DNA of 64,000 nucleotides, from the NCBI RefSeq assembly GCF_007859755.1, contig NZ_SJPF01000001.1, positions 1,104,082 through 1,168,081 of the forward strand. Reading direction: 5' to 3'. Shown piece by piece: positions 20,836 through 31,489 of the stretch. Below the pieces are notes generated by a model. It had not been told where the DNA came from, did not search any database, and saw only the letters and a program-made list of their open reading frames with translations. The stretch comes from Blastopirellula retiformator. Lineage in GTDB: Bacteria > Planctomycetota > Planctomycetia > Pirellulales > Pirellulaceae. The translations under genes and the position numbers were made by a program. Position 1 is the stretch's first letter. Each line of letters begins with the position of its first letter.

Positions 20836-21843
20836 ATGTCGAGCGCTTCTCCGGTTGAGCAATTGATGGAGATGATTGGCGGCTTCCAGATCTCCCAGGT
20901 CGTATTGACCGTGGGGGAGTTGGGATTGGCCGACTTGTTAAAAGACGGTCCCTGTTCGGTCGAAGACTTGGCTCAAGATTGTGGCGCCAATCCAGAGCGA
21001 CTTTATCGTTTGCTGCGAGCTGCAGCGTCCGTCGGCGTGTTTGCCGAAACCGATCCCCACGTCTTTAAGATGACTCCGCTGGCCGAGCCGCTGGCGAGCG
21101 ATCATCCGTACTCGCTCCGCAGCTTCTCACAGATGATGCGCGACGAGCACTTCGCCGTCTGGGGGCGGCTGGCGAGCGCAGTCCGATCGGACGAGAACGC
21201 CTTTCAGGAGATGTATGGCCAGGAGTTTTTCACCTACCTTGGCGATCATCCGAAATCGGCCGCCATTTTTGACGCCGCGATGACCAGCTATCACGGCCGC
21301 GAAACGGAGGCGATTTTGGACGCCTACGATTTTTCGCAGTTCGACATGATCGCCGACATTGGCGGCGGAAATGGATCAAAGCTGGCCGCAGTGCTGACTA
21401 AGCATCCGCAGCTACGCGGCCTCTTGTTCGACCTGCCGCATGTGGTGGAGCGAGCGGCGGAGAAACTAGAGTCAAGCCGCGTCAGCGACCGGGCGACGCT
21501 GATCGGGGGCGACTTCTTTGCCGAGGTTCCCCGTTCGGCCGACGGCTACATGATGCGGCACATCATCCACGACTGGGACGATGAAAAGAGTACGCTCATT
21601 CTGAAGAACTGCCGCGCCGCGATGGAGCCGGGGCAGAAGTTGCTGTTGATCGAGTACATCATTCCGCCTGGCAACGAACCTTCGTTCGGCAAGTTCATCG
21701 ATCTGACGATGATGCTGATCCCTGGCGGCAAAGAACGGACCGAAGCCGAGTATCGCGACTTGCTGGCTGGCTGCGGTTTTCAGCTTGAGCGCGTGATCAA
21801 TACCACGCAGCCGATTTCGATTATCGAGTCGTCCGCCGTTTAG
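20836..21843 (+). CDS. O-methyltransferase (dimerising, Methyltransf_2-like)
   Basis: 335 aa. An N-terminal winged-helix dimerisation domain (GLADLLKDGPCSVEDLAQDC, then ERLYRLLRAAASVGVF) precedes a Rossmann domain with IADIGGGNGSKLAAVL and the catalytic block RHIIHDWDDEKSTLIL. These are the features of plant- and actinomycete-type SAM O-methyltransferases acting on phenolic or polyketide substrates. The start at 20836 is preferred because GGGAG lies 11 bases upstream and the protein then begins SSASPVEQLMEMIGG. It stands alone; no biosynthetic cluster surrounds it. Confidence 0.88.
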   Translation: MSSASPVEQLMEMIGGFQISQVVLTVGELGLADLLKDGPCSVEDLAQDCGANPERLYRLLRAAASVGVFAETDPHVFKMTPLAEPLASDHPYSLRSFSQMMRDEHFAVWGRLASAVRSDENAFQEMYGQEFFTYLGDHPKSAAIFDAAMTSYHGRETEAILDAYDFSQFDMIADIGGGNGSKLAAVLTKHPQLRGLLFDLPHVVERAAEKLESSRVSDRATLIGGDFFAEVPRSADGYMMRHIIHDWDDEKSTLILKNCRAAMEPGQKLLLIEYIIPPGNEPSFGKFIDLTMMLIPGGKERTEAEYRDLLAGCGFQLERVINTTQPISIIESSAV

Positions 21844-21846
21844 CGA

Positions 21847-22302
21847 CTATTTGGAGGCGATGTCGAGTTGGACTGGTTCCATCCCCGGCGTCACGTCGAC
21901 CACCAGGTCGGTCGTCAGCGGCGACGAATACTTGACCGGGGTGAGGAACGAAACGCCTTGTTCCATCGCCCCCATCGCGGCGTTCTCCGGCGATTGGTCT
22001 TCCTCGTCGCTAGCGGCCGCTTGGGCTTGTCTCTTGGTGTTGATCTTGACGATCGTCACCTTGTAGCTGCCCGGCGGAAGTCCATCGCCGGCGGTGTACG
22101 AAGCGATCGTAAACTTGCCGTCCGCATCCGATTTGCCGGAGGCGGGTCGGCCTCCTTCTACTGGGCTAAAGCTGATGGCGGCGTCCGCCAGCGGCTTGCC
22201 ATCGAGCGTGACGGTTCCGGTAAGTGGTTGCAGCTTGCTGCCGCCGCAACCGGTTAGTAGCGTTGTCGCCAAGAGAAGACTGAGGAATCGTAGGGCATGC
22301 AT
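21847..22302 (-). CDS. Lipoprotein with transthyretin/carboxypeptidase-regulatory-like domain
   Basis: 151 aa. The signal LSLLLATTLLTGCGGS has a clear lipobox. The domain begins GTVTLDGKPLADAAISFSP and includes DADGKFTIASYTAGDGLPPG and YKVTIVKI, the hallmark strands of the family. The C-terminus ends PVQLDIASK. It is the last gene behind two tandem DUF1559 genes, 54 bases after the nearer one. The ATG at 22302 gives a short N-region directly before the hydrophobic core. Convergent with the O-methyltransferase, 3 bases between stops. Confidence 0.83.
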   Translation of the reverse strand: MHALRFLSLLLATTLLTGCGGSKLQPLTGTVTLDGKPLADAAISFSPVEGGRPASGKSDADGKFTIASYTAGDGLPPGSYKVTIVKINTKRQAQAAASDEEDQSPENAAMGAMEQGVSFLTPVKYSSPLTTDLVVDVTPGMEPVQLDIASK

Positions 22303-22356
22303 GAGAAGGGGTTTCCGTCGATTGGCGGCTGGGCAAATGAAGGGGCGCCGCACGGA

Positions 22357-23346
<990 letters not shown>

Positions 23347-23514
23347 GATTGGACGACCCCAGCGAACGGAAGAGACTTGTGCCGCTATTGGCTATCTTAG
23401 GCAGTTAATAGCGAGGGGATTTATTGTATATTCCCGGCTTTGGTGTTCAAGGCTTGATTTTTGCGTTTCTTGGTTTTTTTGGGCGGGATTCGATCCACGG
23501 AGGAGTGGGGGGCG

Positions 23515-24513
23515 TTAGAGGTCGATCACTAGGCCATCATCCCGCTGTCCCAATCGCTGGTAGGTGTTGTGGTTGATCGTTTCGGCCAGGAATGAGACCG
23601 AGCCGTCACCCTTTAGGAATTGGGCGCCGCCGGGATGAAGCGACTTGAAGCCGAATTCCAGGTTCCAGTTGCACATTGCATAGCAGGTGTCGCCGCCAGG
23701 AGCTTCGGCCTGGGTGTGACAGGTGTCGGTGTTGATCGGCGTCAAGGTTCCGGCCAGACCGTTGCCGTTGTTGGCGCCTGCCCAACCGGCGTTGGCGTGA
23801 TTGGAGCACTCGGGACGAACTTCGCCGAAGTAGATCGTGTTCGAGAGCCCGTCGGTCGTCTGGGCGAAGTTGCCGACGTAGCGATTGCCGCGACGCGAGA
23901 ACGGCCCAGCCGGGTTGCTTTCGTTGTGCTGGGTGTCGTTGCGGAAGCCGTTGAGCGCGGCGCCTTGCCCGCAGGGGCAGTTTGGATTGCCGGCGGCGTT
24001 GATCGAGCTTGGGCCGTAGTTGCCGGAATAGTTGTGGGCGCCGTAGTTGTTCGACGTCACACCGCCGGACGTATCGCTAGGGCAAACGTAGGCCTGAATG
24101 ATGACGTCACGAACCCGCTTGGTATTGGCAGGGCTATCGGCCCATTGGTTTTGAATGGTCGTCGCTGATGTGAAATCGATTTTGTCGAACAACGGCCCCT
24201 GTTCAATAAACGGCAACAGGTGAACCAGGATCGAACCGCGCTGCGGGTTGGGGCCAGGCGCCGGGTTGGTGTCGCTAAAGGCCCAGGCGACGTCGTACGC
24301 CCACAATCCGCCAGGCGGCAGTGTGTTGAAGGTGTCGTGATAGTTGTGGACCGCCAGGCCGATCTGCTTCAGATTGTTGCTGCACTGCATCCGCCGCGCC
24401 GCTTCGCGAGCTTGTTGAACGGCAGGCAAGAGTAAGGCGATCAGGACGCCAATGATGGCGATAACGACGAGCAATTCCACCAGCGTAAACGCTGTACGGG
24501 TTCGAAAAGTCAT
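23515..24513 (-). CDS. DUF1559 pseudopilin-like protein (tandem copy 2)
   Basis: 332 aa. Same architecture as the gene at 22357: [20 protein letters not shown] at the N-terminus (the residue before F is A, less usual than G for prepilin peptidase), LPPGGLWAYDVAW, NPNCPCGQGAALNGFRND, TDGLSNTIYFGEVRPECSNH and the identical end QRLGQRDDGLVIDL. It is first in the three-gene DUF1559-DUF1559-lipoprotein row, 168 bases ahead of copy 1. Its promoter must lie in the 24514-24740 gap shared with the divergent metK gene. Confidence 0.92.
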   Translation of the reverse strand: MTFRTRTAFTLVELLVVIAIIGVLIALLLPAVQQAREAARRMQCSNNLKQIGLAVHNYHDTFNTLPPGGLWAYDVAWAFSDTNPAPGPNPQRGSILVHLLPFIEQGPLFDKIDFTSATTIQNQWADSPANTKRVRDVIIQAYVCPSDTSGGVTSNNYGAHNYSGNYGPSSINAAGNPNCPCGQGAALNGFRNDTQHNESNPAGPFSRRGNRYVGNFAQTTDGLSNTIYFGEVRPECSNHANAGWAGANNGNGLAGTLTPINTDTCHTQAEAPGGDTCYAMCNWNLEFGFKSLHPGGAQFLKGDGSVSFLAETINHNTYQRLGQRDDGLVIDL

Positions 24514-24740
24514 GGCAATATCGGGGATGAGGATGGGATGTTGATGAGAATCGCAGGGCAGGGAGAGAGAAGTCAGGGCGGAACCTGCCGACCACGATAG
24601 TTACTTCGTAGGACATTTCGGACGAAATTGCAATCGAATTTTCTTTCACCTGCGACCGAGGGGGCGATGGACTTCGTAAATGGCCGAGAATCTCACGCAG
24701 ATGACAGCATCAGCCGCTGTTAAAGCCGGCCAATCGTCCC

Positions 24741-24746
24741 TATAAT
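24741..24746 (+). promoter_or_regulatory. Probable -10 box of the metK promoter
   Basis: TATAAT at 24741-24746, preceded by CCC and followed by a G. Transcription would start near 24753, giving a leader of about 70 bases before the GTG start codon of metK. The -35 region (TGTTAAAG near 24718) is weak. Confidence 0.5.
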
Positions 24747-24766
24747 GCGAGCTTTGCTGGATTGTT

Positions 24767-24821
24767 CCCACTCTATTCGGGGGTCGGGAGCGCCTTCGCT
24801 TTTTATCGGTGTAGGAGTGGG
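24767..24821 (+). promoter_or_regulatory. Leader hairpin that can mask the metK ribosome-binding site
   Basis: CCCACTC (24767-24773) is fully complementary to GAGTGGG (24815-24821), which overlaps the AGGAG ribosome site of metK and ends 4 bases before GTG. Inside the loop a second hairpin AGCG-CCTT-CGCT can form. Such pairing would block initiation, as in S-adenosylmethionine-sensing leaders. No match to a named riboswitch class was recognised, so the ligand, if any, is unknown. Confidence 0.4.
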
Positions 24822-24825
24822 ATCT

Positions 24826-26004
24826 GTGGCTTCTGGAAAGTATTTGTTCACGAGCGAATCGGTCAGCATGGGGCATCCCGATAAGATGTCTGACCAGATT
24901 TCTGACGGTATCCTCGACGCCCTGCTGGCCCAGGATCCGATGAGCCGCGTCGCTTGCGAGACGCTGGTCAACACGGGTTTGGTCGTCATGGCGGGCGAAA
25001 TCACCACCAAGGCGGTAATCGACTATCAAGACATCGCTCGCTCGGTGGTTCGCGATATCGGTTACACCGACGACAAGATGGGCTTCAACGCCGACACTTG
25101 CGCCGTCATGGTGACGCTCGACAAGCAGAGCCCTGACATTGCTCAAGGCGTGAACGAAGACACCGACGCCGGCAAGCAGATTGGCGCCGGCGACCAAGGC
25201 TTGATGTTTGGTTATGCCTGTAACCACACGTCGGAGCTGATGCCGCTGCCGATCTCGTTGTCGCACAAGATCCTGAACCGCCTGACCGACTCACGCAAAC
25301 AAGGCGAAGTCAACTGGCTGCGACCGGACAGCAAGAGCCAGGTGACGGTGCAGTTTGACGGCGACAAGCCGGTCCGCATCGACACCGTCGTCGTTTCGAC
25401 TCAGCACAGCGAAGACGTCGCCAACGCCGAGATTCGCAACTACATCATCAACGAAGTCATCAAGCCGCTGTTGCCGGAAGAGCTGGTCGATGGCGACATC
25501 ACCTATCACATCAACCCGACCGGCAACTTCGTCGTCGGTGGTCCGATGGGCGACTGCGGTTTGACCGGTCGCAAGATCATCGTCGATACCTATGGCGGCT
25601 GGGGCCGTCATGGCGGCGGCGCCTTCAGCGGCAAGGATCCGACGAAGGTCGATCGCAGCGCCGCTTACATGGGCCGTCACGTCGCCAAGAACATTGTCGC
25701 CGCCGGCCTGGCCGATCAGTGCGAAGTTCAATTGGCCTACGCCATTGGCGTGACCGAACCGGTCAGCGTTCATGTCGAAACCTTCGGCACCAACAAAATC
25801 GATGACGCTCGCATCGTCGAACTGATCCGCGAGCACTTCCCGCTTAGCCCGGGCGGCATCATCGATTACTTGGATCTGCGCCGCCCGATCTATCGCGCAA
25901 CCGCCGCTGGCGGTCACTTTGGCCGCGAAGAATTCCCGTGGGAAAACACTAAGATGGCGGCCACGCTCGCCTCGGACGCCGGCGTCGCCGCGACCACCGG
26001 CTAA
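24826..26004 (+). CDS. metK: S-adenosylmethionine synthase
   Basis: 392 aa. [19 protein letters not shown] is the classic start, and GTG at 24826 has AGGAG 8 bases upstream. Diagnostic blocks: [14 protein letters not shown] (ATP site), [58 protein letters not shown] and [17 protein letters not shown]. The enzyme makes SAM from methionine and ATP. A longer ATG frame from 24745 is rejected because it would start at or before the mRNA 5' end. Followed by a strong terminator. Confidence 0.97.
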   Translation: MASGKYLFTSESVSMGHPDKMSDQISDGILDALLAQDPMSRVACETLVNTGLVVMAGEITTKAVIDYQDIARSVVRDIGYTDDKMGFNADTCAVMVTLDKQSPDIAQGVNEDTDAGKQIGAGDQGLMFGYACNHTSELMPLPISLSHKILNRLTDSRKQGEVNWLRPDSKSQVTVQFDGDKPVRIDTVVVSTQHSEDVANAEIRNYIINEVIKPLLPEELVDGDITYHINPTGNFVVGGPMGDCGLTGRKIIVDTYGGWGRHGGGAFSGKDPTKVDRSAAYMGRHVAKNIVAAGLADQCEVQLAYAIGVTEPVSVHVETFGTNKIDDARIVELIREHFPLSPGGIIDYLDLRRPIYRATAAGGHFGREEFPWENTKMAATLASDAGVAATTG

Positions 26005-26032
26005 TTCCGGCGGTAAACCGACTTGCACCCGT

Positions 26033-26072
26033 AAAACCTTCCTGCCACACTACCGCGGCAGGAAGGTTTTTT
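26033..26072 (+). terminator. Rho-independent terminator after metK
   Basis: AAAACCTTCCTGCC (26033-26046) pairs perfectly with GGCAGGAAGGTTTT (26057-26070) around a 10-base loop, and the run continues to six Ts. It lies 29 bases after the metK stop and 30 bases before the next gene. Confidence 0.92.
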
Positions 26073-26101
26073 CATGCGCCTCACGGAATGGACTCGGAGT
26101 G

Positions 26102-27010
26102 ATGACGAACCCGCCCAAAGAAAATGACGCCCGACTGCTGTTGCTGCCGACCGCCTGGATTGGCGCGATCGCCTTGGCGTTGGTGACGCTGCAGACGGTC
26201 TGGCTGCGGTTATCAGGCTGGACGTTGGTCGAGGTCTCCGGTTTCGCGATCTTCTTCGCCGCCGTTGCGCTGGCGGGCGTCTGTGCGGCGATTCGCGCTC
26301 TCTGGTTGTTCGGCGGACGTTGTCGTTCGTTGCCGCCGGTCGAGTACGCAATTGCGATTGCGCCGCTGATTTGCAGCGTCGTGTTGGCGGCGTCGCTTAC
26401 CACCGGGCAGATGTCGGGCTTCGTCGTCTTTCTGCTGTGGTTTATCGTCGCCGCGGAAGAGGCGATCACACTTCTTTTTTTCGTCCCGCAAATTCTGCCA
26501 GTCGGCCAGCAGGAAGAAGAGCCGGTCAGTGCCCGTGATGAATTGCGACAGGCGCACGCCATCGCCTCCGAACCGCCGATGCGCCGCTTCGATGAGCCGA
26601 ACGCTGCGGCTTCGCCGCTTAGCAGCACTCCGCCCCCCGCGATGGACGCCGAAGACAAGTTGTGGCGATTTGATGAGGCGGAAGTTCCGGCTCCGCACTT
26701 TGTCGCCGGCAATGTCTCGCAGCAATTGACGCGAGCCCGAGAAGCGACGACCGAGGTCGTCTACGGCTTTTTGCGGGCCGACTTTGCGGTAGGCGAGCGT
26801 CATCAGACGCTGCATGTCGCGTTTTGTCCCCCCTTAGCGTCGCCGCCCGAGATGGAACTCTGCCAGGTCGAAGGGCCGGAAGTGTCGGTCAAAACGTCGC
26901 TGGTCGAAGCGCATGGCGCCCGGGTCGAACTGCGCCGCAGCGGCAGTCTGGATGAAGCGTTCTCGGTGGTATTGGAGCTGCACGCGGCTTCAGAATTTGG
27001 CGAGTTTTAG
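26102..27010 (+). CDS. Membrane protein of unknown function with soluble C-terminal domain
   Basis: 302 aa. Four hydrophobic segments lie in the first ~130 residues (for example IGAIALALVTLQTVWLRL and FVVFLLWFIVAAEEAITLLF), then a proline/acid-rich linker and a ~100-residue soluble domain at ~200-302 (TTEVVYGFLRADFAVGERHQ, LHVAFCPPL). No family recognised. ATG at 26102 has a close GGAG. It follows the metK terminator, so it must have its own promoter in the short gap or rely on read-through. Confidence 0.68.
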   Translation: MTNPPKENDARLLLLPTAWIGAIALALVTLQTVWLRLSGWTLVEVSGFAIFFAAVALAGVCAAIRALWLFGGRCRSLPPVEYAIAIAPLICSVVLAASLTTGQMSGFVVFLLWFIVAAEEAITLLFFVPQILPVGQQEEEPVSARDELRQAHAIASEPPMRRFDEPNAAASPLSSTPPPAMDAEDKLWRFDEAEVPAPHFVAGNVSQQLTRAREATTEVVYGFLRADFAVGERHQTLHVAFCPPLASPPEMELCQVEGPEVSVKTSLVEAHGARVELRRSGSLDEAFSVVLELHAASEFGEF

Positions 27011-27105
27011 CCGCCGCAGCCGAGGATGTTTTGCCGCCGCCGTCGTGATAGAATGAGCCTCAACTAGTCTCGTTCGTTCACCTCTGTGATTCTCGGAAAT
27101 TCGCC

Positions 27106-28737
27106 ATGCGACGTCGATACGTCTCTTTGGTCGTCCTGTTCTGCTTGTGTACTGTGCAAGGGGTCTCGCCATCTCCGTCGTTTGGCGAAGAGCCTGATCA
27201 GCAGCAGCTCTCGAAAGAGGAGCTAAAGAAGAAGCTCCGCAAAATTCAGATTGGCAAAGAGACGACCCATATCGAAGGGCCGCTCGACGCGGACGGGAAC
27301 GTCGACTATCTGAAGGCGATGAACGCCCGGCTGAAAGAAGGGGTCGAGCCCGAGAATAACGCGGTGATCGAACTCTGGCTGGCGGCTGGGCCCGACTATT
27401 GGGCGGCGGAGAATATCGGCACGCGCGACTTTTTTGGCGAGATCGGACTGCGTCGGTTTCCGAGCTACGATCCGTTTCTAGTCGACTGGCAAGATTTTGC
27501 CCTCCCTCCGCCGACCGAGAAAGCGGATGACGAGGATGTCGACTACGAGCTGGAAAACAAGCAATACTACGAACTGGAAAACCGCCTGTTGGAAGCGACC
27601 GCTCGTCCTTGGACCGACGAAGAATTTCCGCAAATGGCGAAGTGGCTAAAGCGGAATGAGAAGCCGTTGCAGCATATCGAGAAAGCGGTCGAGCGTGATC
27701 ACTTCTACGAACCAGTCTGCTGGAGTCTCGGCTCGCTGGAGTACGAAATGTACGAAGTGGCGGAGCCGACGGTTGAAATCGCGGTGAACGCCGCCGACTT
27801 GTTGGCTGCCCGGGCGATGCATCGGCTTGGCGCTGGCGATCTGTCAGGCGCCGCGGAAGATGCGGTTCGTCTGCACCGCTTGGCGGGACTCGTTTGCACT
27901 TCGCCGACCGTCTATGCCTGGCAGTGCGGCGGCGATATTCGCTACACGGCGTGCGGCGTCAGCCGGACGCTTGCAGATCATCCAGAAGCGACCTCGGATT
28001 TTCTACTGGCTCACCAGGCGAAGATCGACGAGGTTCCTCAAGACAAGTTTCTGTTGGAGCGATACGGTTACTTCGAACGTCTCTTGTGTCTGGCCAAAAT
28101 CGAGCTGACGATTCGCATGGCGTTGCATGAGGCGTTTGACAAGACGCGCGATCGGGATCGCGATTTCGCCAAGGTGCTCGACGCGGCGTTTGGCAATCAC
28201 CTGATGGACTGGAACGAGCCGCTGCGGATCGGCAACGAATTCTACGACAAGACCGACGCGGCGATGCGGAAGCCGACCGTCAAAGCGAGTCATGAGGCGC
28301 TCTCCAAGGTGAGCGACCAGTACTGGGAGTTCGTCTCTGAGGACGAAGAGGAGCAGCCGAACCTGTTGCTCCGGATTTTTCAGCAAAAGTCGATTGGTAA
28401 GGCGCTGGGGCGCGACGTGGCGAAGTCGCTGCTCGATCGCTACTTCTATCCGGCTGATGACTACTACGACTGCTATCGGCGCGATCGCAAACTGCTCGAC
28501 ATGACGAAGATCGCCTTGGCGGTCGCCGCCTATCAGCGTGACCACGGAAATTTTCCCATGTCGGCCGCAACGCTGACGCCAAAGTATCTGCCGCAGATGC
28601 TGATCGACGACGATAATGGGCGTCCTTATCAGATTCGGCTGAGCGTCTATTCGCTGGGAATCGATGGCCAGGATGACGAGGTGAGCCAGGGATATGACGA
28701 CATGGATGTTCGTCTGCGCGAGCTGCCGGCCAAGTAA
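27106..28737 (+). CDS. Exported protein of unknown function
   Basis: 543 aa with a signal peptide (YVSLVVLFCLCTVQGVSPSP...FGEE). The body is mostly helical and acidic, without recognised catalytic motifs. Near the C-terminus AYQRDHGNFPMSAATLTPKY and DDDNGRPYQIRLSVYSLGIDGQDDE resemble the end of type II secretion major pseudopilins, where the same pattern (aYxxdhGxyP, G-DGxDD) occurs, though no N-terminal prepilin motif is present. Planctomycete genomes hold many such proteins; function unknown. Confidence 0.72.
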   Translation: MRRRYVSLVVLFCLCTVQGVSPSPSFGEEPDQQQLSKEELKKKLRKIQIGKETTHIEGPLDADGNVDYLKAMNARLKEGVEPENNAVIELWLAAGPDYWAAENIGTRDFFGEIGLRRFPSYDPFLVDWQDFALPPPTEKADDEDVDYELENKQYYELENRLLEATARPWTDEEFPQMAKWLKRNEKPLQHIEKAVERDHFYEPVCWSLGSLEYEMYEVAEPTVEIAVNAADLLAARAMHRLGAGDLSGAAEDAVRLHRLAGLVCTSPTVYAWQCGGDIRYTACGVSRTLADHPEATSDFLLAHQAKIDEVPQDKFLLERYGYFERLLCLAKIELTIRMALHEAFDKTRDRDRDFAKVLDAAFGNHLMDWNEPLRIGNEFYDKTDAAMRKPTVKASHEALSKVSDQYWEFVSEDEEEQPNLLLRIFQQKSIGKALGRDVAKSLLDRYFYPADDYYDCYRRDRKLLDMTKIALAVAAYQRDHGNFPMSAATLTPKYLPQMLIDDDNGRPYQIRLSVYSLGIDGQDDEVSQGYDDMDVRLRELPAK

Positions 28738-28993
28738 ATCAAGATTTCCTGGCCGCTTCATCGATTGTTCTTCGTCGCGCGGTTGTTCGATTGCGTAAAC
28801 CACGAATAATAGAGGTCTTGTGGGAGAGGAGTCGCTTCAGGTCCGTGCCGCCGCGACTTGCCTGCGTGACGATCGCCACGAACGGCTTGATCTTCGCTGG
28901 TTTTTCTCTCTCGGGTCTGGCGCTTTGGCGTCGGTGCAGGGACGGCGTTAGTAACAGCGCAAGCTGAAAAAATACAGGAAAAGGACTGACGAA

Positions 28994-30394
28994 ATGTCGA
29001 TCGATCCGCAACTCTCCGCAAAACTGTCTGACGCCGGCGAAACGCAACTGCTTGAGTACCTGCAATCGGCCGATTCAAACGTCGTGGCCCATTTGTCGAA
29101 ACAGCTGGAAGCGGTCGATCTGCAAGAGATCGCCGCGACGCTCGAAAAAAAGAAAGAAGCGACGAGCGTCCCGGCGCAGATGGACTCTCCCCCGGCGATT
29201 CGCCTGGATGACGCCGTCCCGCGGATTGGCGAAGCGGAGGCGATCGCCGCAGGCGAAAAACTACTGTCGGCCGGCAAGGTCGGCGCGTTGTTGGTCGCTG
29301 GTGGTCAGGGGACGCGGCTTGGTTTTGATCACCCCAAGGGGATGTTCCCGATTGGCCCGGTCACCGATCGGACGCTGTTCCAGATCTTCATCGAAAAGCT
29401 GCTCGCCCGCGGCAATCGTTACGGCAAGCCGATTCCGCTTTACCTGATGACCAGCCCGGCCACGCATGACGAAACGGTCGACTTCTTCGCGGCCAATGAC
29501 AACTTCGGTCTTCCCGAGTCGCAACTGCACATCTTTTGCCAGGGAACGATGCCGGCGGTCGACGCCGAAACCGGCAAGCTGCTTTTGGCCGATCCCGAGC
29601 ATCTCGCCCTCAGCCCCGATGGGCACGGCGGCACGCTCGCCGCTTTGGTCAAAAATGGCTGTCTGGCCGACATGCAAAAACGTGGGCTAGAAGAGATCTA
29701 CTACTTCCAGGTCGACAACCCGCTGGCTGACGTTTGCGAGCCGCTCTTTTTGGGTTACCACCTGCTTAGCGGTAGCGAGATGTCGACCCAGGTGGTCGCC
29801 AAGCGGCGTCCCGAAGAAAAAGTAGGCGTCCTGGTCGAAGTCGACGGCCGATTGCGATTGGTCGAGTACAGCGAGCTTTCCGAAGAACTGGCGGCCGAAC
29901 GCGACGCCAGCGGCTCGCTGAAGTATTGGGCCGGTAATATCGCGATTCATGGAATCAATGTCGCGTTTCTCGCCCGCATGGCGGCCGACGCCGAAAGTCT
30001 GCCGTGGCACTTGGCGAGTAAGAAAGTTCCGTACTGCACTTTTGCCGGAGAGCAAGTGGCGCCCGAATCGCCCAACGGCATTAAGTTCGAGCGATTCATC
30101 TTCGACTTGCTCCCGCACGCCAAAAATGCGATCGTCGTGGAGATCTCGCCGGCGACGACGTTCGCACCGGTCAAGAACGCCGATGGCGCTCCGAGCGATA
30201 CGCCCAGCGCCGCTCGCGCCGCTTTGACGGCGATTTACGCCGAGTGGCTGACCGCAGCCGGCGTCAGCGTCGAGTCGGGCATACCGATTGAAATCAGCCC
30301 GCTCTACGCGATCGATGCGGAAGAACTAAAATCGAAGGCGGAAGGATTGTCCCCAGTCGTCGAACCGACGGTCCTGGGGGACCTGTCAGAATAG
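28994..30394 (+). CDS. UDP-sugar pyrophosphorylase (UDPGP family)
   Basis: 466 aa. The nucleotide loop VGALLVAGGQGTRLGFDHPK with GMFPIGP, then TSPATHDETVDFFAAN, LSPDGHGGTLAALVKNG and YYFQVDNPLADVCEP are signatures of UDPGP-family uridylyltransferases, closest by eye to UDP-N-acetylglucosamine/galactosamine pyrophosphorylase (AGX/UAP). It makes UDP-sugars for envelope polysaccharide. manC begins 12 bases downstream and ruvX overlaps manC, so the three form one unit. The 250-base gap before it holds no gene. Confidence 0.92.
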   Translation: MSIDPQLSAKLSDAGETQLLEYLQSADSNVVAHLSKQLEAVDLQEIAATLEKKKEATSVPAQMDSPPAIRLDDAVPRIGEAEAIAAGEKLLSAGKVGALLVAGGQGTRLGFDHPKGMFPIGPVTDRTLFQIFIEKLLARGNRYGKPIPLYLMTSPATHDETVDFFAANDNFGLPESQLHIFCQGTMPAVDAETGKLLLADPEHLALSPDGHGGTLAALVKNGCLADMQKRGLEEIYYFQVDNPLADVCEPLFLGYHLLSGSEMSTQVVAKRRPEEKVGVLVEVDGRLRLVEYSELSEELAAERDASGSLKYWAGNIAIHGINVAFLARMAADAESLPWHLASKKVPYCTFAGEQVAPESPNGIKFERFIFDLLPHAKNAIVVEISPATTFAPVKNADGAPSDTPSAARAALTAIYAEWLTAAGVSVESGIPIEISPLYAIDAEELKSKAEGLSPVVEPTVLGDLSE

Positions 30395-30406
30395 GATAAG
30401 CAGCCG

Positions 30407-31489
30407 ATGCTACATGCGGTGATTATGGCCGGCGGAGCCGGAACCCGTTTTTGGCCCGCCAGTCGCGCCGGCCGGCCGAAGCAATTGTTGGATCTGACCG
30501 GCGACGGCACCATGATCCAGGCGACCGCAGCCAGGTTGAGCGACTTGGTCGATCCGTCGCGGATTTTGGTGGTGACCAGTCAGCGACTGGTCGAGCCGAT
30601 CCAGCAGCAGTTTCCGCAGTTGCCGGCCGCTGCGATTGTGGGCGAACCGTGCAAACGCGACACCGCGCCTTGTATCGGACTGGCGGCGCTGCTCGTGTCG
30701 CGCGACGATCCCGAGGCGATCATGGTGGTGATGCCGTCCGATCATGTGATCTCGCCCGAGGCGTCGTTTCAATCGGCGGTTCGCTACGGCGCAGGTTTGG
30801 TCGCCGAGTCCGAAAATCGGATCGTCACCTTTGGCATTCAGCCGAAGTACGCCGCCGAGACGTTCGGTTACATCGAGCGGGGCGAGTCGCTGACCAGTGA
30901 CAGTTCGGCCCCGCCGACGTTTCAGGTCGCTCGGTTCCGGGAAAAGCCGAAAGGAGACGTTGCACGCGAGTACTTCGAGTCGGGCAACTTCTATTGGAAT
31001 AGCGGCATCTTTATCTGGAAGGCGAAGACGATTCTGGAAGCGCTAAAGCGCCACGAGCCGGAGATGTTTGCACACTTGGAAGCGATTAACGCCGACTGGG
31101 GAACTCCGCAGCAAGCTGAGACGTTCCAGCGGGAGTTCGCCGCGATTCAAGGGAAGTCGATCGACTACGCCGTGATGGAGCATCATCAGGATGTCGCTGT
31201 GATCGAAGCGCCGTTCTTGTGGGATGACGTCGGCAACTGGCAAAGCCTGGAGCGTTTGAACGACGCCGATTCAGACGGCAACACAGTCCTCGCCAATCAT
31301 CTCGGCATCGACACGAAAGACTGCATCATTAAGGCGGACGGCGATCATCTAATCGTGACGCTCGGTATGAGCGGTACGATCGTGGTGCATACCGAAGATG
31401 CGACGCTCGTCGCCGATAAACAGCGCGAAGAAGATATTCGCGAAGTGGTGAAAAAGCTGCAGGCCAACGGCTGGGACGCTCATCTATGA
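30407..31489 (+). CDS. manC: Mannose-1-phosphate guanylyltransferase
   Basis: 360 aa. HAVIMAGGAGTRFWPASR followed by GRPKQLLDL is the nucleotidyltransferase signature; FGYIERGES, VARFREKPK, FYWNSGIFIWKAKTILEAL and AVMEHHQDVAVIEAPFLWDD place it in the GDP-mannose pyrophosphorylase family. It lacks the C-terminal phosphomannose isomerase cupin of bifunctional ManC/AlgA (~470 aa). It makes GDP-mannose for glycans. Its stop overlaps the ruvX start (ATGA). Confidence 0.93.
   Translation: MLHAVIMAGGAGTRFWPASRAGRPKQLLDLTGDGTMIQATAARLSDLVDPSRILVVTSQRLVEPIQQQFPQLPAAAIVGEPCKRDTAPCIGLAALLVSRDDPEAIMVVMPSDHVISPEASFQSAVRYGAGLVAESENRIVTFGIQPKYAAETFGYIERGESLTSDSSAPPTFQVARFREKPKGDVAREYFESGNFYWNSGIFIWKAKTILEALKRHEPEMFAHLEAINADWGTPQQAETFQREFAAIQGKSIDYAVMEHHQDVAVIEAPFLWDDVGNWQSLERLNDADSDGNTVLANHLGIDTKDCIIKADGDHLIVTLGMSGTIVVHTEDATLVADKQREEDIREVVKKLQANGWDAHL

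Noticed and set aside
27106-28737. Calling the 543-aa exported protein a type II secretion pseudopilin
   Set aside because: Only a short C-terminal pattern resembles GspG; the prepilin N-terminus is missing and the protein is far too long.
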